A DNA stretch of 64,000 nucleotides from Leptodactylus fallax (GCA_947044405.1 CAMRHE010000029.1:705001-769000), one strand, 5' to 3'. Shown: positions 62,701 to 63,971, numbered from the stretch's first letter. Notes: generated from the sequence alone by a model not told the origin. Numbers and translations are program-made.

Positions 62701-63971
62701 GCTCATCCTGCTCTATACCATGATGCCACTCGCAGATTATATTGCATATTATACTAATGGGGCTTCTCATGGAGAGAAGTGTCCTTTTCTGGCCAATAAA
62801 ATATACCATCGAATTATGGATGCATGTTAGAAGATCTTCAGTATTTCATTTTACAGAAAGAGAAAGTATAAAGTTAACTGTTCTTAGATCATTTTCACAT
62901 CGCCCCCTGTGAATGAATAACTGTAAGCTATACAGTGATATGCAAAAGTTTAGGTTTTTAAGTGTTAATAGATTATTTTTGGCAATTAACAAAATGCAAA
63001 GTGAATGAACAAAAGATAAATCTAAATCAAATAAATATTTGGTTTGACCCCCATTTGGAGGAGGAGTCCTGGAAGTGATGGAGCCCTTATCTCAAGATCA
63101 TCCAGTCTGTCTGGAATTACATGAAGAGACAGAAGGATTTGAGCACGCCTACATTCACAGAAGATCCTTAGTGCTTAGTTCTACAAGATGTCTGGAACAA
63201 CCTCCCTGCTGAGTTCCTTCAAAAATACTTATGTGCCTTTTAATCATTCACTTCATTTTGTTAATAGACAAAAATAAACTATTAACTCTATATTAACTCT
63301 TATATTTTTGAAAGCATGTTTATTTTGCAGCATTTTTCCAAACCTGAATCTTTTTGCATAGTACTGTATGTAGGCAGGGAAGACAAGTAGTATAGATCTT
63401 GAAGTGATGCTTGACCATAAACATTATTTCAGCCATGGTCTTCTTGACTATATTAGGACTGTATCAATCTATATATGTTCAGTTTATTTAGAGATACCCT
63501 AGAATCTCTTTCGTACCATTTTCTATAGTAAAAGTCCTTAACTAGAATTGTCTGTAATAAATAAATAAAGTGATCATAATTGAGAAAACAAGTATTATAC
63601 CAAACCTCTGACTGAATTAAACTGTTTCCCATAAAATACAAAATATCTTACCGAACCCTTGTCTTCAACCCGGGTGAAGTCATCCATCTTCCTCAATACC
63701 CCAAGGTCAAAGCTTGCTCTTCCCCCATCATCGGCACTCCTTCTCCGACCAGGCATGCCTCTTTTTGGCCTGCTTTCAACTTTCTTCTGGCGCTGATCGA
63801 GGCGGCTGCCACTGCTTAATTTTCTCACTGGGTTTGTCAACCATTTCTTTAGTGTGCTAACAGACCTCCTGGATCCTGGGGAACTAGGGGCAGAGCTAGT
63901 GGAGGGCTGAGGTTGAATGGAAGCCACCGAAGCTGATATGCTGCCATCACTACCAGCAATAGAGTAGGATT
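6536..63971 (-). CDS. arhgef25: arhgef25 (p63RhoGEF/GEFT), 15 coding exons, 5' end outside window
   Basis: This is a Dbl-family exchange factor that loads GTP on RhoA-type GTPases; mammalian p63RhoGEF is a membrane-associated effector of Galpha-q (family knowledge). Joining 15 minus-strand segments with AG/GT borders gives an uninterrupted frame of 650 residues plus stop. Order: [14 protein letters not shown] start, [14 protein letters not shown] basic motif (about 45-60), low-complexity linker, DH domain about 178-360 ([46 protein letters not shown]), PH domain about 365-490 ([24 protein letters not shown]), the [11 protein letters not shown] extension, a Ser-rich tail and the end [10 protein letters not shown]. 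The SYSIAGS start and [10 protein letters not shown] end fit ARHGEF25 rather than TRIO or KALRN, which share the DH-PH core. The initiator exon with the N-terminal cysteines lies beyond the window. At 650+ residues it is longer than human p63RhoGEF (about 580 from memory). Residue numbers in the exon entries count from the first complete codon here. Confidence 0.93.
7331..8400. mobile_element. about 1.07-kb TTAA-type MITE next to exon n
   Basis: The left end TTAAAGGGGTTATGT is mirrored by ACATAATCCCTTTA at the right, where the TTAA has decayed to TTAC. Internal inverted segments around 7570-7660 and 7780-7860 (both with CACCTC...CATGGG) may be a second nested palindrome. No coding capacity is seen. 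It fills most of the intron after exon n, and its right end is about 20 bp from that exon's donor. Confidence 0.6.
8421..8570 (-). CDS. arhgef25: arhgef25 exon n (tail)
   Basis: This 150-bp, phase-0 exon has acceptor ataccacag and donor gtaaga. It encodes residues 567-616, a Ser/Pro-rich disordered tail that includes [14 protein letters not shown] and [18 protein letters not shown]. Conservation here is weak, so support comes from the open frame, the splice sites and the phase fit. It lies between two TTAA MITEs, one ending about 20 bp past its donor and one starting about 56 bp before its acceptor. Confidence 0.8.
8626..9370. mobile_element. TTAA-flanked MITE filling intron 13
   Basis: TTAA occurs at 8626-8629 and 9367-9370, with inverted ends TTAAAGGAGTTTTCCAGG and TTTAAAGGCGTTGTCCAGG (complement of the right end). 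A strong internal palindrome at about 8917-9095 produces overlapping spurious frames on both strands. A (TG)n tract and poly-G run lie at about 9293-9321. The element is 745 bp of an 856-bp intron. Confidence 0.65.
9427..9647 (-). CDS. arhgef25: arhgef25 exon m (PH extension and tail)
   Basis: This 221-bp exon has acceptor tatttccag and donor gtaagt. It completes Ala493 and encodes residues 494-566. [12 protein letters not shown] is the conserved extension after the PH domain. KSNSLGRSS matches QTNSLGRPR of human p63RhoGEF, and [11 protein letters not shown] parallels its NGSLPSLLL. The rest is Ser/Arg-rich and likely disordered. Confidence 0.9.
10422..10618. mobile_element. palindromic MITE in intron 12
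   Basis: ATTCAGATCACATTTTTTACA at the left is mirrored by TGTAAAAAACATGATCTGAAT at the right, and the inner parts (GATGGTCATC / GATGACCATC) also pair. It is non-coding. A similar layout occurs at 12546-12851. Confidence 0.55.
10983..11163 (-). CDS. arhgef25: arhgef25 exon l (PH domain end)
   Basis: This 181-bp exon has acceptor ctattttag and donor gtgagt. It encodes residues 433-492 and the first base of Ala493. It runs [34 protein letters not shown], then [17 protein letters not shown], which is the C-terminal PH helix used for Galpha-q contact in mammalian p63RhoGEF (family knowledge). Confidence 0.92.
11430..11776. mobile_element. probable MITE fragment in intron 11
   Basis: The left part (GTTGTCCATCTTGTCCACTGG, GGGTCCCCCACCAATCATG) is roughly mirrored by the right part (CATGATCAGTGGGGTCC, GCTGGACAGGGGATAACTT). 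The inverted halves are diverged and the ends are not sharply defined. Confidence 0.4.
12546..12851. mobile_element. palindromic MITE in intron 11
   Basis: AGTTCACATCACATTTTTA at the left is mirrored by AAAAACATGATGTGAACCTA at the right, with repeated AAAACAGATG and poly-T tracts inside. It is non-coding and resembles the element at 10422-10618. Confidence 0.5.
13622..15152 (-). mobile_element. Tc1-like DNA transposon, decayed
   Basis: This 1531-bp element is flanked by TA (13620-13621, 15153-15154). Its ends are CACGTACATCTCAATAAATT and, in complement, CAAGTGCATCTCAATAAATT. The terminal inverted repeats extend about 200 bp and contain TTAGAATAT direct-repeat-like motifs, the IR/DR arrangement common in Tc1 elements. 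It carries the pseudogene at 13901-14872. Confidence 0.9.
13901..14872 (-). pseudogene. Tc1-like transposase pseudogene
   Basis: The frame starts [14 protein letters not shown] with a paired-like helix-turn-helix ([19 protein letters not shown]), then breaks into at least three frames. Recognisable pieces follow: [41 protein letters not shown] and [10 protein letters not shown]. The frame is lost before the catalytic glutamate and resumes as [11 protein letters not shown] then stop at 13901. It is inactive. Confidence 0.9.
15215..15406 (-). CDS. arhgef25: arhgef25 exon k (PH domain)
   Basis: This 192-bp, phase-0 exon has acceptor ttctgtag and donor gtaagc. It encodes residues 369-432, beginning [20 protein letters not shown], then [15 protein letters not shown], and ending [10 protein letters not shown]. 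These are the first strands of the PH domain, which in mammalian p63RhoGEF autoinhibits the DH domain until Galpha-q binds (family knowledge). A TTAA MITE ends 32 bp beyond the donor. Confidence 0.93.
15556..15633 (-). CDS. arhgef25: arhgef25 exon j (DH end)
   Basis: This 78-bp, phase-0 exon has acceptor tgatttttcag and donor gtattg. It encodes residues 343-368: [20 protein letters not shown] and RLQGFE. This is the last DH helix and the DH-PH junction. Only a 149-bp intron separates it from exon k. Confidence 0.92.
15634..17626. other. intron 9, no coding sequence; C/T-rich repeat-like stretch
   Basis: No exon or transposase is seen. From about 16100 to 16720 the plus strand is C/T-rich with strings such as CTGACCTCTAGC and GTTGCTCGACTGTTACTGACC. 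It may be a diverged dispersed repeat or LTR fragment, but I cannot define ends. The remainder looks unique and AT-rich. Confidence 0.4.
17627..17677 (-). CDS. arhgef25: arhgef25 exon i (DH)
   Basis: This 51-bp, phase-0 exon has acceptor aaactag and encodes [17 protein letters not shown] (residues 326-342), matching DFLKYYNRAGMDTADLE of human p63RhoGEF. The donor reads GAG|gttggt, which departs from the gtragt consensus at several positions. It is the weakest donor in the set, but the join to exon j is exactly in frame. Confidence 0.88.
18045..18811 (+). pseudogene. non-LTR reverse transcriptase fragment
   Basis: Visible motifs are [18 protein letters not shown] (about 18146), the catalytic [10 protein letters not shown] (about 18250) and LNLSKTE, then [10 protein letters not shown] and [14 protein letters not shown]. 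The frame from about 18140 to 18811 is open, but the segment between [10 protein letters not shown] and SRQSLYWLP is shortened relative to related copies. An upstream piece in another frame ([15 protein letters not shown]) marks a frameshift near 18130. It is truncated and not functional. Confidence 0.82.
18045..19020 (+). mobile_element. L2-like LINE 3' fragment
   Basis: The fragment encodes the C-terminal part of a non-LTR reverse transcriptase, then a 3' end with TGTAAGCTCTTTTGAGCAGGG, GCTATATAAATAAAG and an (ATT)n tail. Such tails are typical of CR1/L2-clade LINE 3' ends in amphibians (family knowledge). It is 5' truncated within the palm domain. Confidence 0.8.
19345..19410 (-). repeat. 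small LINE/SINE 3'-end fragment
   Basis: The string TTATATAGCACCAACATATTCTGCAGCACT is the inverted form of the L2-like 3' end also seen near 23385. No coding part is attached. Confidence 0.45.
19829..19921 (-). CDS. arhgef25: arhgef25 exon h (DH conserved region 3)
   Basis: This 93-bp, phase-0 exon has acceptor cctgctgcag and donor gtatga. It encodes residues 295-325, with [14 protein letters not shown] followed by [17 protein letters not shown]. The latter is the signature helix of the DH domain that packs against Rho (family knowledge). Confidence 0.94.
20191..21802 (+). mobile_element. Tc1/mariner element with DD38E transposase (Intruder-like)
   Basis: This 1612-bp element is flanked by TA (20189-20190, 21803-21804). 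Its ends are CACTACTGTTCAAAAGTTT and, in complement, CACTACCGTTCAAAAGTTT. It sits in intron 7 antisense to arhgef25 and is most of that 1927-bp intron; its right end is 46 bp from exon g. It contains one uninterrupted transposase gene, so it is a young insertion or recently lost its activity. Confidence 0.93.
20603..21640 (+). CDS. DD38E Tc1-family transposase, apparently intact
   Basis: This 345-residue cut-and-paste transposase has an N-terminal helix-turn-helix ([19 protein letters not shown]), a GRPR AT-hook-like motif at 59-62 after basic residues (likely nuclear import), a second helix-turn-helix with [12 protein letters not shown], and a DDE catalytic core. The acidic triad is Asp152 (WTDESKF), Asp242 (LQQDNEPKH) and Glu281 ([11 protein letters not shown]). 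There are 38 residues between the last two instead of the usual 34 of Tc1, which is the spacing described for the Intruder (DD38E) family. The ATG at 20603 follows the left repeat and the frame is open to the stop. No frameshift or lost catalytic residue is seen. Activity cannot be judged from sequence. Confidence 0.92.
   Translation: MARKRELSCETRQSILVLRNEGYSMREIAKKLKISYNSVYYYLQRTAQTDSNQSRKRSGRPRCTTEQQDIRVSSLRNRRLTGPQLAASLNSPRKTPMSTSSVKRRLRDAGLQGRVAKKKPNLRLTNKRKRLIWAKEHRHWTEEDWKKVLWTDESKFEVFGSHRRTFVRQRTTEKMLEECLTPSVKHGGGNVMVWGCFGAGKVGDLYKVKGILNKEGYHSILRRHAIPCGQRLIGANFILQQDNEPKHTSKLCKNYLGKKPEAGILSVMEWPAQSPDLNPIELLWEKLDRMVRKKCPSSQSNLWEGLLETWDDISPDYLSKLTARMPKVFNAVIAANGAFCDESKV
21849..21938 (-). 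CDS. arhgef25: arhgef25 exon g (DH)
   Basis: This 90-bp, phase-0 exon has acceptor tttttgcag and donor gtaagg. It encodes residues 265-294: [30 protein letters not shown]. The KSEHIVSE string fits Trio GEF2 and p63RhoGEF better than Kalirin. The DD38E transposon of the next intron ends only 46 bp past the donor. Confidence 0.93.
21939..22963. other. intron 6, with MITE-like repeat at about 22230-22475
   Basis: No exon is seen. Near 22230 the string AAGGTCTCATGCACACAAC and near 22450 GGACGTGTGCATGCAGTCTT form inverted ends. Between them lie inverted internal parts around CATTCCAATG / CATCGGAATG. This suggests a MITE of about 245 bp. The rest looks unique. Confidence 0.45.
22964..23033 (-). 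CDS. arhgef25: arhgef25 exon f (DH)
   Basis: This 70-bp exon has acceptor tgttacag and donor gtgagt. It finishes Asp241 and encodes [20 protein letters not shown] and IKH (residues 242-264). It parallels DYFLQELQRCLKDPDWLAQLFIKH of human p63RhoGEF. Confidence 0.92.
23361..24118 (-). mobile_element. L2-like LINE 3' fragment
   Basis: It begins (in plus coordinates) with an (AAT)n tail and TTTATTTATATAGCGCCAACA, the inverted L2-like 3' end, followed by AAGAGCTTACAATCTATGAGG. The minus strand then encodes the C-terminal end of a non-LTR RT protein (23792-24094) with [29 protein letters not shown] and [14 protein letters not shown]. It is 5' truncated. Confidence 0.78.
24472..24575 (-). CDS. arhgef25: arhgef25 exon e (DH)
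   Basis: This 104-bp exon has acceptor cctttgcag and donor gtaggt. It encodes residues 207-240 ([15 protein letters not shown], then [19 protein letters not shown]) and the first two bases of Asp241. The [13 protein letters not shown] string is shared by Trio, Kalirin and p63RhoGEF DH domains. Confidence 0.93.
24576..25401. other. start of intron 4, no feature seen
   Basis: This stretch beyond the acceptor of exon e shows no exon, transposon end or strong repeat. It is AT-rich and appears unique. Confidence 0.4.
25402..27076 (-). mobile_element. Tc1-like (DD34E) element with intact transposase
   Basis: This element of about 1675 bp is flanked by TA (25400-25401, 27077-27078). Very similar terminal inverted repeats of over 200 bp carry outer GGACACCCC/GGGCACCCC-type and inner GGGCACC-type motifs (IR/DR structure). 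The left end has a tandem duplication of a GTCTCTGTGAAAAA unit. It sits in intron 4 with its transposase in the same orientation as arhgef25. Confidence 0.9.
25656..26678 (-). CDS. Tc1-like DD34E transposase, apparently intact, 340 residues
   Basis: The start [11 protein letters not shown] at 26678 gives exactly 340 residues, the length usual for the Sleeping Beauty/Frog Prince group; an upstream in-frame Met at 26723 would add 15 residues and is less likely. Domains: helix-turn-helix ([19 protein letters not shown]), GRPRK motif at 59-63, second helix-turn-helix ([20 protein letters not shown]), then the DDE core. The triad is Asp153 ([11 protein letters not shown]), Asp244 (FQQDNDPKH) and Glu279 ([11 protein letters not shown]), with 34 residues between the last two, and a glycine-rich [10 protein letters not shown] box. 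It ends KGGSTKY. No stop or frameshift is seen. Protein activity is untested. Confidence 0.92.
   Translation of the reverse strand: MGSSKQLSNDLKTKIVQLSCSGEGYKKLSQRFNLSVSTMRNIVRKWKTTGTVLVKPRSGRPRKISERQRRRMVRTVKDNPQTTSKELQHHLAADGVTVHRSTIQHTLHKEKLYGRVMRKKPFLKARHKQSRLRYAKAHLDKQASFWKKVLWTDETKIELFGHTKRRYAWRQKNTAFQEKHLLPTVKFGGGSIMLWGCVANAGTGNLVKVEGRMDSTQYQQILENNVQESVTNLKLRRGWIFQQDNDPKHSSKSTQAFMQRNNYNVLEWPSQSPDLNIIEHLWDNLKRAVHARRPSNLTELELFCKEEWSKIPSSRIQELIKSYRKRLEAVIFAKGGSTKY
27545..29055. repeat. degenerate minisatellite of CATTGTGATGTCACAATGCC units
   Basis: From about 27545 to 28145 and again from about 28496 to 29055, variants of a unit of roughly 22-25 bp built on CCCATTGTGATGTCACAATG repeat dozens of times with many substitutions. 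The unit is self-complementary at its core (TTGTGATGTCACAA). Between the blocks, a segment containing CAGTGCCCTGGACT and TGTTTCACAGAACCCCATTG is present twice (about 28424-28510 and 28550-28650), a local duplication. Open frames across it (27930-28139, 28542-28901) are repeat translations, not genes. Confidence 0.85.
29056..29940. other. part of intron 4 with a possible dispersed repeat
   Basis: Around 29060-29310 are phrases seen in dispersed vertebrate repeats (GGACAGCACTCCAAG, ATTATATGCCGACATTTGAA, GCCCTTTATCAGGCAC). I cannot assign a family or ends. The remainder holds no exon. Confidence 0.3.
29941..30160. mobile_element. MITE with TAAGGCCCCA ends
   Basis: The left CTTAAGGCTAAGGCCCCACA is mirrored by TGGGGCCTTACCTAAG at the right. 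Inner inverted parts (GCAGATTTTGCTG / CAGCAAAATCTGC) also pair. The same end type occurs at 38117-38493 and 46084-46320. Confidence 0.6.
30755..30821 (-). CDS. arhgef25: arhgef25 exon d (DH helix 1)
   Basis: This 67-bp exon has acceptor cactgcag and donor gtaaga. It completes Met184 and encodes residues 185-206, including [20 protein letters not shown]. This is conserved region 1 of the DH domain, where the glutamate of the ETE..Y motif contacts the GTPase switch (family knowledge). Confidence 0.92.
31458..31895. mobile_element. long inverted-repeat MITE in intron 3
   Basis: The left arm contains GTTCCAGAGCAATCAATGCA and GTTTTGGTGTCTGATATGCT. The right arm contains the complements TGCATTGATTGCTCTGGAAC and AGCATATCAGGCACTAAAAC. 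Arms of about 170 bp flank a centre near 31680. The outer ends are more diverged, so the limits are approximate. Confidence 0.65.
31902..32985. mobile_element. probable MITE interrupted by the 422-bp palindrome
   Basis: Near 31910-31945 TTCTGATATTGATGGCCTACC, and near 32925-32985 a TCTGATATTGATGGCC segment with CCTTTAA at its end, look like parts of a common repeat with TTTAAAGGGG-type ends. The palindrome at 32360-32781 lies between them. Diverged arms make the limits uncertain. Confidence 0.35.
32360..32781. mobile_element. 422-bp near-perfect palindromic MITE
   Basis: Ends GAGGGTGGGTTCACACCTGC and, in complement, GAGAGTGGGTTCACACCTGC; the arms stay almost identical for about 200 bp each to a short centre near 32570. 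Because of the symmetry, both strands show the same long frame ([12 protein letters not shown]..., at 32429 on plus and 32712 on minus); these are artefacts. No clear target duplication was found. It may derive from a hAT- or Harbinger-type transposon, but this is not established here. Confidence 0.8.
33568..34170. mobile_element. two adjoining MITE-like segments in intron 3
   Basis: About 33568-33815 has inverted GGCCCCATGATGCGGC / CACATGGGGCCCC ends with an inner GAAAGTCCGCAGAGG segment also found at about 38409 and 46221. About 33850-34170 has GGGTATGTTCACACACTGG at the left and GTGAACATATCTG at the right, with mirrored inner parts (GAATTTGGTG / CAAATTC). Both are non-coding. Confidence 0.45.
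34745..35393 (+). pseudogene. non-LTR reverse transcriptase C-terminal fragment
   Basis: Pieces readable in order are [59 protein letters not shown], then after frame changes [34 protein letters not shown] and [15 protein letters not shown]. The catalytic YADD motif is missing because of 5' truncation. Confidence 0.8.
34745..35633 (+). mobile_element. L2-like LINE 3' fragment
   Basis: It encodes C-terminal RT-protein pieces with frameshifts and ends with ATTGTAAGCCCTTGTGGGCAGGG, GGTGCTATATAAATAAA and an (AAT)n tail. It is 5' truncated downstream of the catalytic motif and lies about 210 bp from exon c. Confidence 0.82.
35847..35980 (-). CDS. arhgef25: arhgef25 exon c (linker and start of DH)
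   Basis: This 134-bp exon has acceptor cttttcag and donor gtaagt. It encodes residues 140-183 and the first two bases of the Met184 codon. It is acidic and Ser-rich, ending [14 protein letters not shown], which matches the EEEQKKKALERSM segment entering the DH domain of human p63RhoGEF. Confidence 0.9.
36545..36587. repeat. perfect hairpin in a diverged MITE
   Basis: GCAGAGAGAAAAGTCC and GGACTTTTCTCTCTGC are separated by a few bases. The surrounding sequence (about 36470-36640, with GGCGCAGATGTGAACCC) resembles 52895-53092, which has GCAGGACTTTTCTCTCTG and GGATGTGAAGTTAGCC. This suggests one MITE family. Confidence 0.5.
36680..37289. mobile_element. TTAA-flanked long inverted-repeat MITE
   Basis: TTAA occurs at 36680-36683 and 37286-37289. 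The ends are TTAAAGTGTAACTAAACTTT and, in complement, TTAAAGCGTAACTGAACTTT. The arms of roughly 250 bp share TTGTCTCCTTTCTGTGAAAT-type and TACGGGCTTGGAGT-type strings. It is non-coding; piggyBac-type mobilisation is an inference from the TTAA. Confidence 0.75.
37479..37966. mobile_element. long copy of the TTAA palindromic MITE
   Basis: TTAA occurs at 37479-37482 and 37963-37966. The terminal about 70 bp match the short element at 1549-1692 (ACATACCGCTAGAAAGCC; GCAGTATATAAAACC). The extra 340 bp in the middle contain inverted GGGGCTGG/CCAGCCCCGGGGC-like parts and GGCGTTCCT repeats. The short copy is best read as an internal deletion derivative. Confidence 0.75.
38117..38493. mobile_element. 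MITE with TTAGGCCCCAT ends
   Basis: The left AAAGGCTTAGGCCCCATATG is mirrored by GGTGCCTTAGCCTAA at the right, with inner GTAACGCAGC / GCTGCGCTTCGC. It contains the TCCGCAGAGG segment shared with 33620 and 46221. Confidence 0.55.
39649..40576 (+). mobile_element. Tc1-like element, copy A, 3' truncated
   Basis: It begins CAGTGGGGAAAAAAAAGTAT after TA at 39647-39648 and runs through the left repeat and the first half of the transposase. Similarity to copies B and C stops near 40576. The right half and right terminus are absent. It is in opposite orientation to copy B, 140 bp away. Confidence 0.88.
40015..40576 (+). pseudogene. Tc1-like transposase pseudogene (copy A)
   Basis: The frame opens [20 protein letters not shown], then a short duplication/insertion (GAATCTGAATCTAA) shifts it. 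It continues as [20 protein letters not shown] and [15 protein letters not shown], shifts again, and then reads [20 protein letters not shown] with the first catalytic Asp. It stops matching after NTIPTVK. The second Asp and the Glu are missing. Confidence 0.88.
40718..42318 (-). mobile_element. Tc1-like element, copy B, full length
   Basis: This element is about 1601 bp, with TA at 40716-40717 and 42319-42320. Its ends are CAGTGGGGAAAAAAAGTATT and, in complement, CATTGGGGAAACAAAGTATT. Terminal repeats of about 200 bp have an internal AAATAAGTATTTGGTC-type repeat. It is the best-preserved of three copies in this window. Confidence 0.93.
40931..41953 (-). pseudogene. Tc1-like transposase with two nonsense codons (copy B)
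   Basis: From the ATG at 41951-41953 the frame is essentially collinear to the stop at 40931. It holds a helix-turn-helix ([20 protein letters not shown]), a GAPRK motif, [23 protein letters not shown] and [14 protein letters not shown], with DD34E spacing. Two in-frame stops are visible: a lysine codon reading TAA in the N-terminal TRN-IVDLHQ segment (about 41912) and the tryptophan of IMLWGC reading TAG (about 41372). These inactivate an otherwise nearly complete gene. Confidence 0.9.
42321..46083. other. part of intron 2, no gene; repeat pieces
   Basis: No exon is seen. About 43490-43920 has LTR-like features on the plus strand (CACCTTTAAGAGC, GGGGTGTGTG, AATATAAATAAATG) without definable ends. 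About 45130-45850 (TTAACCACTTCAGTACC, then CCTGTAACTGGGGCTGATAC) is a diverged copy of the element at 48649-49308. The rest appears unique. Confidence 0.4.
46084..46320. mobile_element. MITE with GGCCCCACG ends
   Basis: The left GAGGCCGGGGCCCCACG is mirrored by CGTGGGGCCTTAGCC at the right. Inside are inverted CAGAAAGTCCGCAGAGG / CTGCGGACTTTCTG parts. It ends 382 bp before exon b. Confidence 0.6.
46702..46800 (-). CDS. arhgef25: arhgef25 exon b
   Basis: This 99-bp exon (33 codons, phase 0 at both ends) has acceptor ttttgtag and donor gtaggt. It encodes residues 107-139, starting [19 protein letters not shown]. The [13 protein letters not shown] part lines up with the LPELTLL..LLEG segment of human p63RhoGEF upstream of the DH domain. 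It lies nearly 17 kb from exon a, across the largest intron. Confidence 0.88.
46801..48648. other. start of intron 1; repeat pieces and one coding-like frame
   Basis: About 47400-47760 ends in GATGGCCTATCTTAAGCATA, CAATATCATAATCCTGG and CCCCGTTAAGC, the typical end of a TTAA-type MITE. A poly-A tract lies at about 47786-47806. Around 46992-47133 a plus-strand frame reads like coding sequence but is unassigned. No arhgef25 exon lies here. Confidence 0.4.
48649..49308. mobile_element. TTAA-flanked repeat element
   Basis: TTAA occurs at 48649-48652 and 49305-49308, with ends TTAACCATTTCCTGACC and, in complement, TTAACTGCTTGCTAGCC. An internal palindrome CTGTAACTGGGGCTGATAC / TAGCCCCAGTTATAGG is shared with the copy at about 45130-45850. 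It is non-coding and AT-rich in the left half. Confidence 0.6.
49309..50072. other. intron 1 stretch, no feature beyond a (TA)n tract
   Basis: A short (TA)n microsatellite lies at about 49397-49414. No exon, transposon terminus or strong repeat was recognised. Confidence 0.4.
50073..50230 (+). mobile_element. V-SINE-like fragment lacking the tRNA head
   Basis: The conserved central block is present: CTCCCCGTGTTTGCGTGGGT, then TACTCCGGTTTCCCTCCACA and GACCTACTGATAGGGAATGT. It matches the second half of the element at 62072. The tRNA-related 5' part is missing. Confidence 0.7.
51005..51835. repeat. GC-rich dispersed repeat with short tandem units
   Basis: It starts with CACAGTGGCGTAACTAGGAA and ends near GTATTTACGCTCCTG. 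A C-rich block at 51058-51125 is followed by four or so units of a CACAGTATTATGCCCCATAGTGGCC-like repeat (about 51150-51300). An inverted pair based on CCCCAGAGTATAATGAT follows (51308 and 51590). It has no supported coding capacity; frames there are by-products of base composition. Confidence 0.5.
52895..53092. mobile_element. MITE-like element with TTCACATC ends
   Basis: The left AGGTTCACATCTGCATTGGG is mirrored by CGGATGTGAAGTTAGCC at the right, with inner GGATCCGCC / GGCGGAGTC. It shares the GCAGGACTTTTCTCTCTG segment with about 36570. Confidence 0.5.
53740..53772. repeat. (TA)n microsatellite
   Basis: An uninterrupted TA run of about 15 units. Similar TA-rich tracts at about 39627-39648 and 55973-56048 lie immediately beside Tc1 termini, consistent with the TA target preference of these elements. 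Confidence 0.85.
53888..55306 (+). mobile_element. Tc1-like element D1, right terminus missing
   Basis: It begins CAGTAGTGCCTTGCGAAAGT after TA at 53886-53887. A long left terminal repeat with an inner ATTATTCGGCCCC motif leads to a transposase that reads to its own stop. Immediately after the stop, at about 55306, the sequence switches to a different Tc1 family (D2). No right repeat of D1 remains. Confidence 0.88.
54283..55301 (+). pseudogene. Tc1-like transposase pseudogene (D1)
   Basis: The start [18 protein letters not shown] opens an N-terminal helix-turn-helix ([19 protein letters not shown]), a GRPSK motif, [11 protein letters not shown] (first Asp) and [13 protein letters not shown] frameshift near 54890 moves to another frame that carries [15 protein letters not shown] (second Asp) and [15 protein letters not shown] (Glu). 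A W-to-stop change sits between them at about 55081. The 34-residue D-E spacing is kept. It ends KGGTTKY at 55301. Confidence 0.9.
55307..55963 (+). mobile_element. Tc1-like element D2, left half missing
   Basis: It starts inside a transposase and ends with GGTACCAACAATTTTGTCCACG at a TA (55964-55965). The complement, CACGTGGACAAAATTGTTGG, is a terminal sequence unlike D1, B or the other elements here, so D2 belongs to another Tc1 family. The left repeat and N-terminal half are gone. Confidence 0.87.
55308..55745 (+). pseudogene. Tc1-like transposase C-terminal half (D2)
   Basis: An uninterrupted frame reads [20 protein letters not shown], then [16 protein letters not shown] (second Asp), [15 protein letters not shown] (Glu, 34 residues later) and ends KGCATKY. 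The DNA-binding region and first catalytic Asp are missing. The intact half-frame suggests the truncation is not ancient. Confidence 0.88.
56265..57280 (-). pseudogene. Tc1-like transposase pseudogene (copy C)
   Basis: It has the same family protein as copies A and B, from the ATG at 57278-57280 to a stop at 56265. Damage includes a nonsense codon in the early HQAG segment (CAG to TAG, about 57222), a gap where copy B has the GVKMITRT region (about 57040-57090), and a frameshift near 56670. [12 protein letters not shown] and [14 protein letters not shown] remain. In the second catalytic block the usual PKH reads PKN. Confidence 0.88.
57718..60611 (-). pseudogene. CR1 ORF2 (endonuclease-reverse transcriptase) remnant
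   Basis: Order from the 5' side: MGSKKEDKN start, the endonuclease ([25 protein letters not shown], then after a frameshift in an A-run [20 protein letters not shown] and [10 protein letters not shown]), a linker ([18 protein letters not shown]), and the reverse transcriptase ([53 protein letters not shown]). The catalytic box reads FANDTK where active enzymes have FADDTK (AAT at 58510-58512). The C-terminal [14 protein letters not shown] and [11 protein letters not shown] follow. At least four frame breaks make it inactive. Confidence 0.92.
60623..60706 (-). pseudogene. CR1 ORF1 C-terminal fragment
   Basis: The frame [20 protein letters not shown] ending LIRRALN and a TAG at 60623-60625 resembles the end of the esterase-like (SGNH) domain of CR1 ORF1, where DGIHLT supplies the late Asp/His catalytic block. 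It is cut at the 5' truncation point of the element. Confidence 0.75.
60717..62071. other. intron 1 stretch, mostly unassigned
   Basis: No exon is seen. About 60930-61340 contains TCACCTCTG...CATCTTC and ACCCCAGAGTGTAATAATG-type segments resembling the palindromic module also found near 7570-7860 and 51300-51605. The remainder is AT-rich. Confidence 0.4.
62072..62275 (+). mobile_element. V-SINE-like element with tRNA-derived head
   Basis: It begins GGGCAGCACGGTGACTCAGT, with an A-box-like TGGTTAGCATTG and a B-box-like GGTTCGCATCC at 62127-62137 (RNA polymerase III promoter remnants). It continues with the conserved centre CTCCCCGTGTTTGCGTGGGT and ends near GTAAAGCGCTGTGGGAC. It is a near full-length copy. 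Confidence 0.82.
62276..63651. other. intron 1 stretch adjacent to exon a
   Basis: No gene is seen. About 62930-63370 has AGTGATATGCAAAAGTTTAGG at the left and CTTTTTGCATAGTACTGTA at the right, in inverted sense, with CAAATAAATATTTGGTTTGACC inside. This looks like a deletion-derived relic of another Tc1-type element. It also holds a degraded stretch (GATCATCCAGTCTGTCTGGA) that may come from the transposase C-terminus. Confidence 0.45.
63652..63971 (-). CDS. arhgef25: arhgef25 exon a (N-terminal region)
   Basis: This 320-bp exon has an acceptor tttttccctcag before 63971 and a donor gtaaga after 63652. It enters after codon base 1 and leaves on a codon boundary, giving residues 1-106. It holds [14 protein letters not shown], a Ser/Pro-rich stretch, the motif [16 protein letters not shown] and an Arg/Lys-rich segment ending EDKGS. 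The basic motif resembles the sequence ahead of the second GEF module in Trio and Kalirin. Reading on past the donor gives a short shadow frame to 63595 that is intron. Confidence 0.9.

Noticed and set aside
63595..63651. Continuation of exon a's frame to 63595
   Set aside because: A good donor (gtaaga) lies after 63652, and the extra residues have no match in the family; the frame simply runs into the intron.
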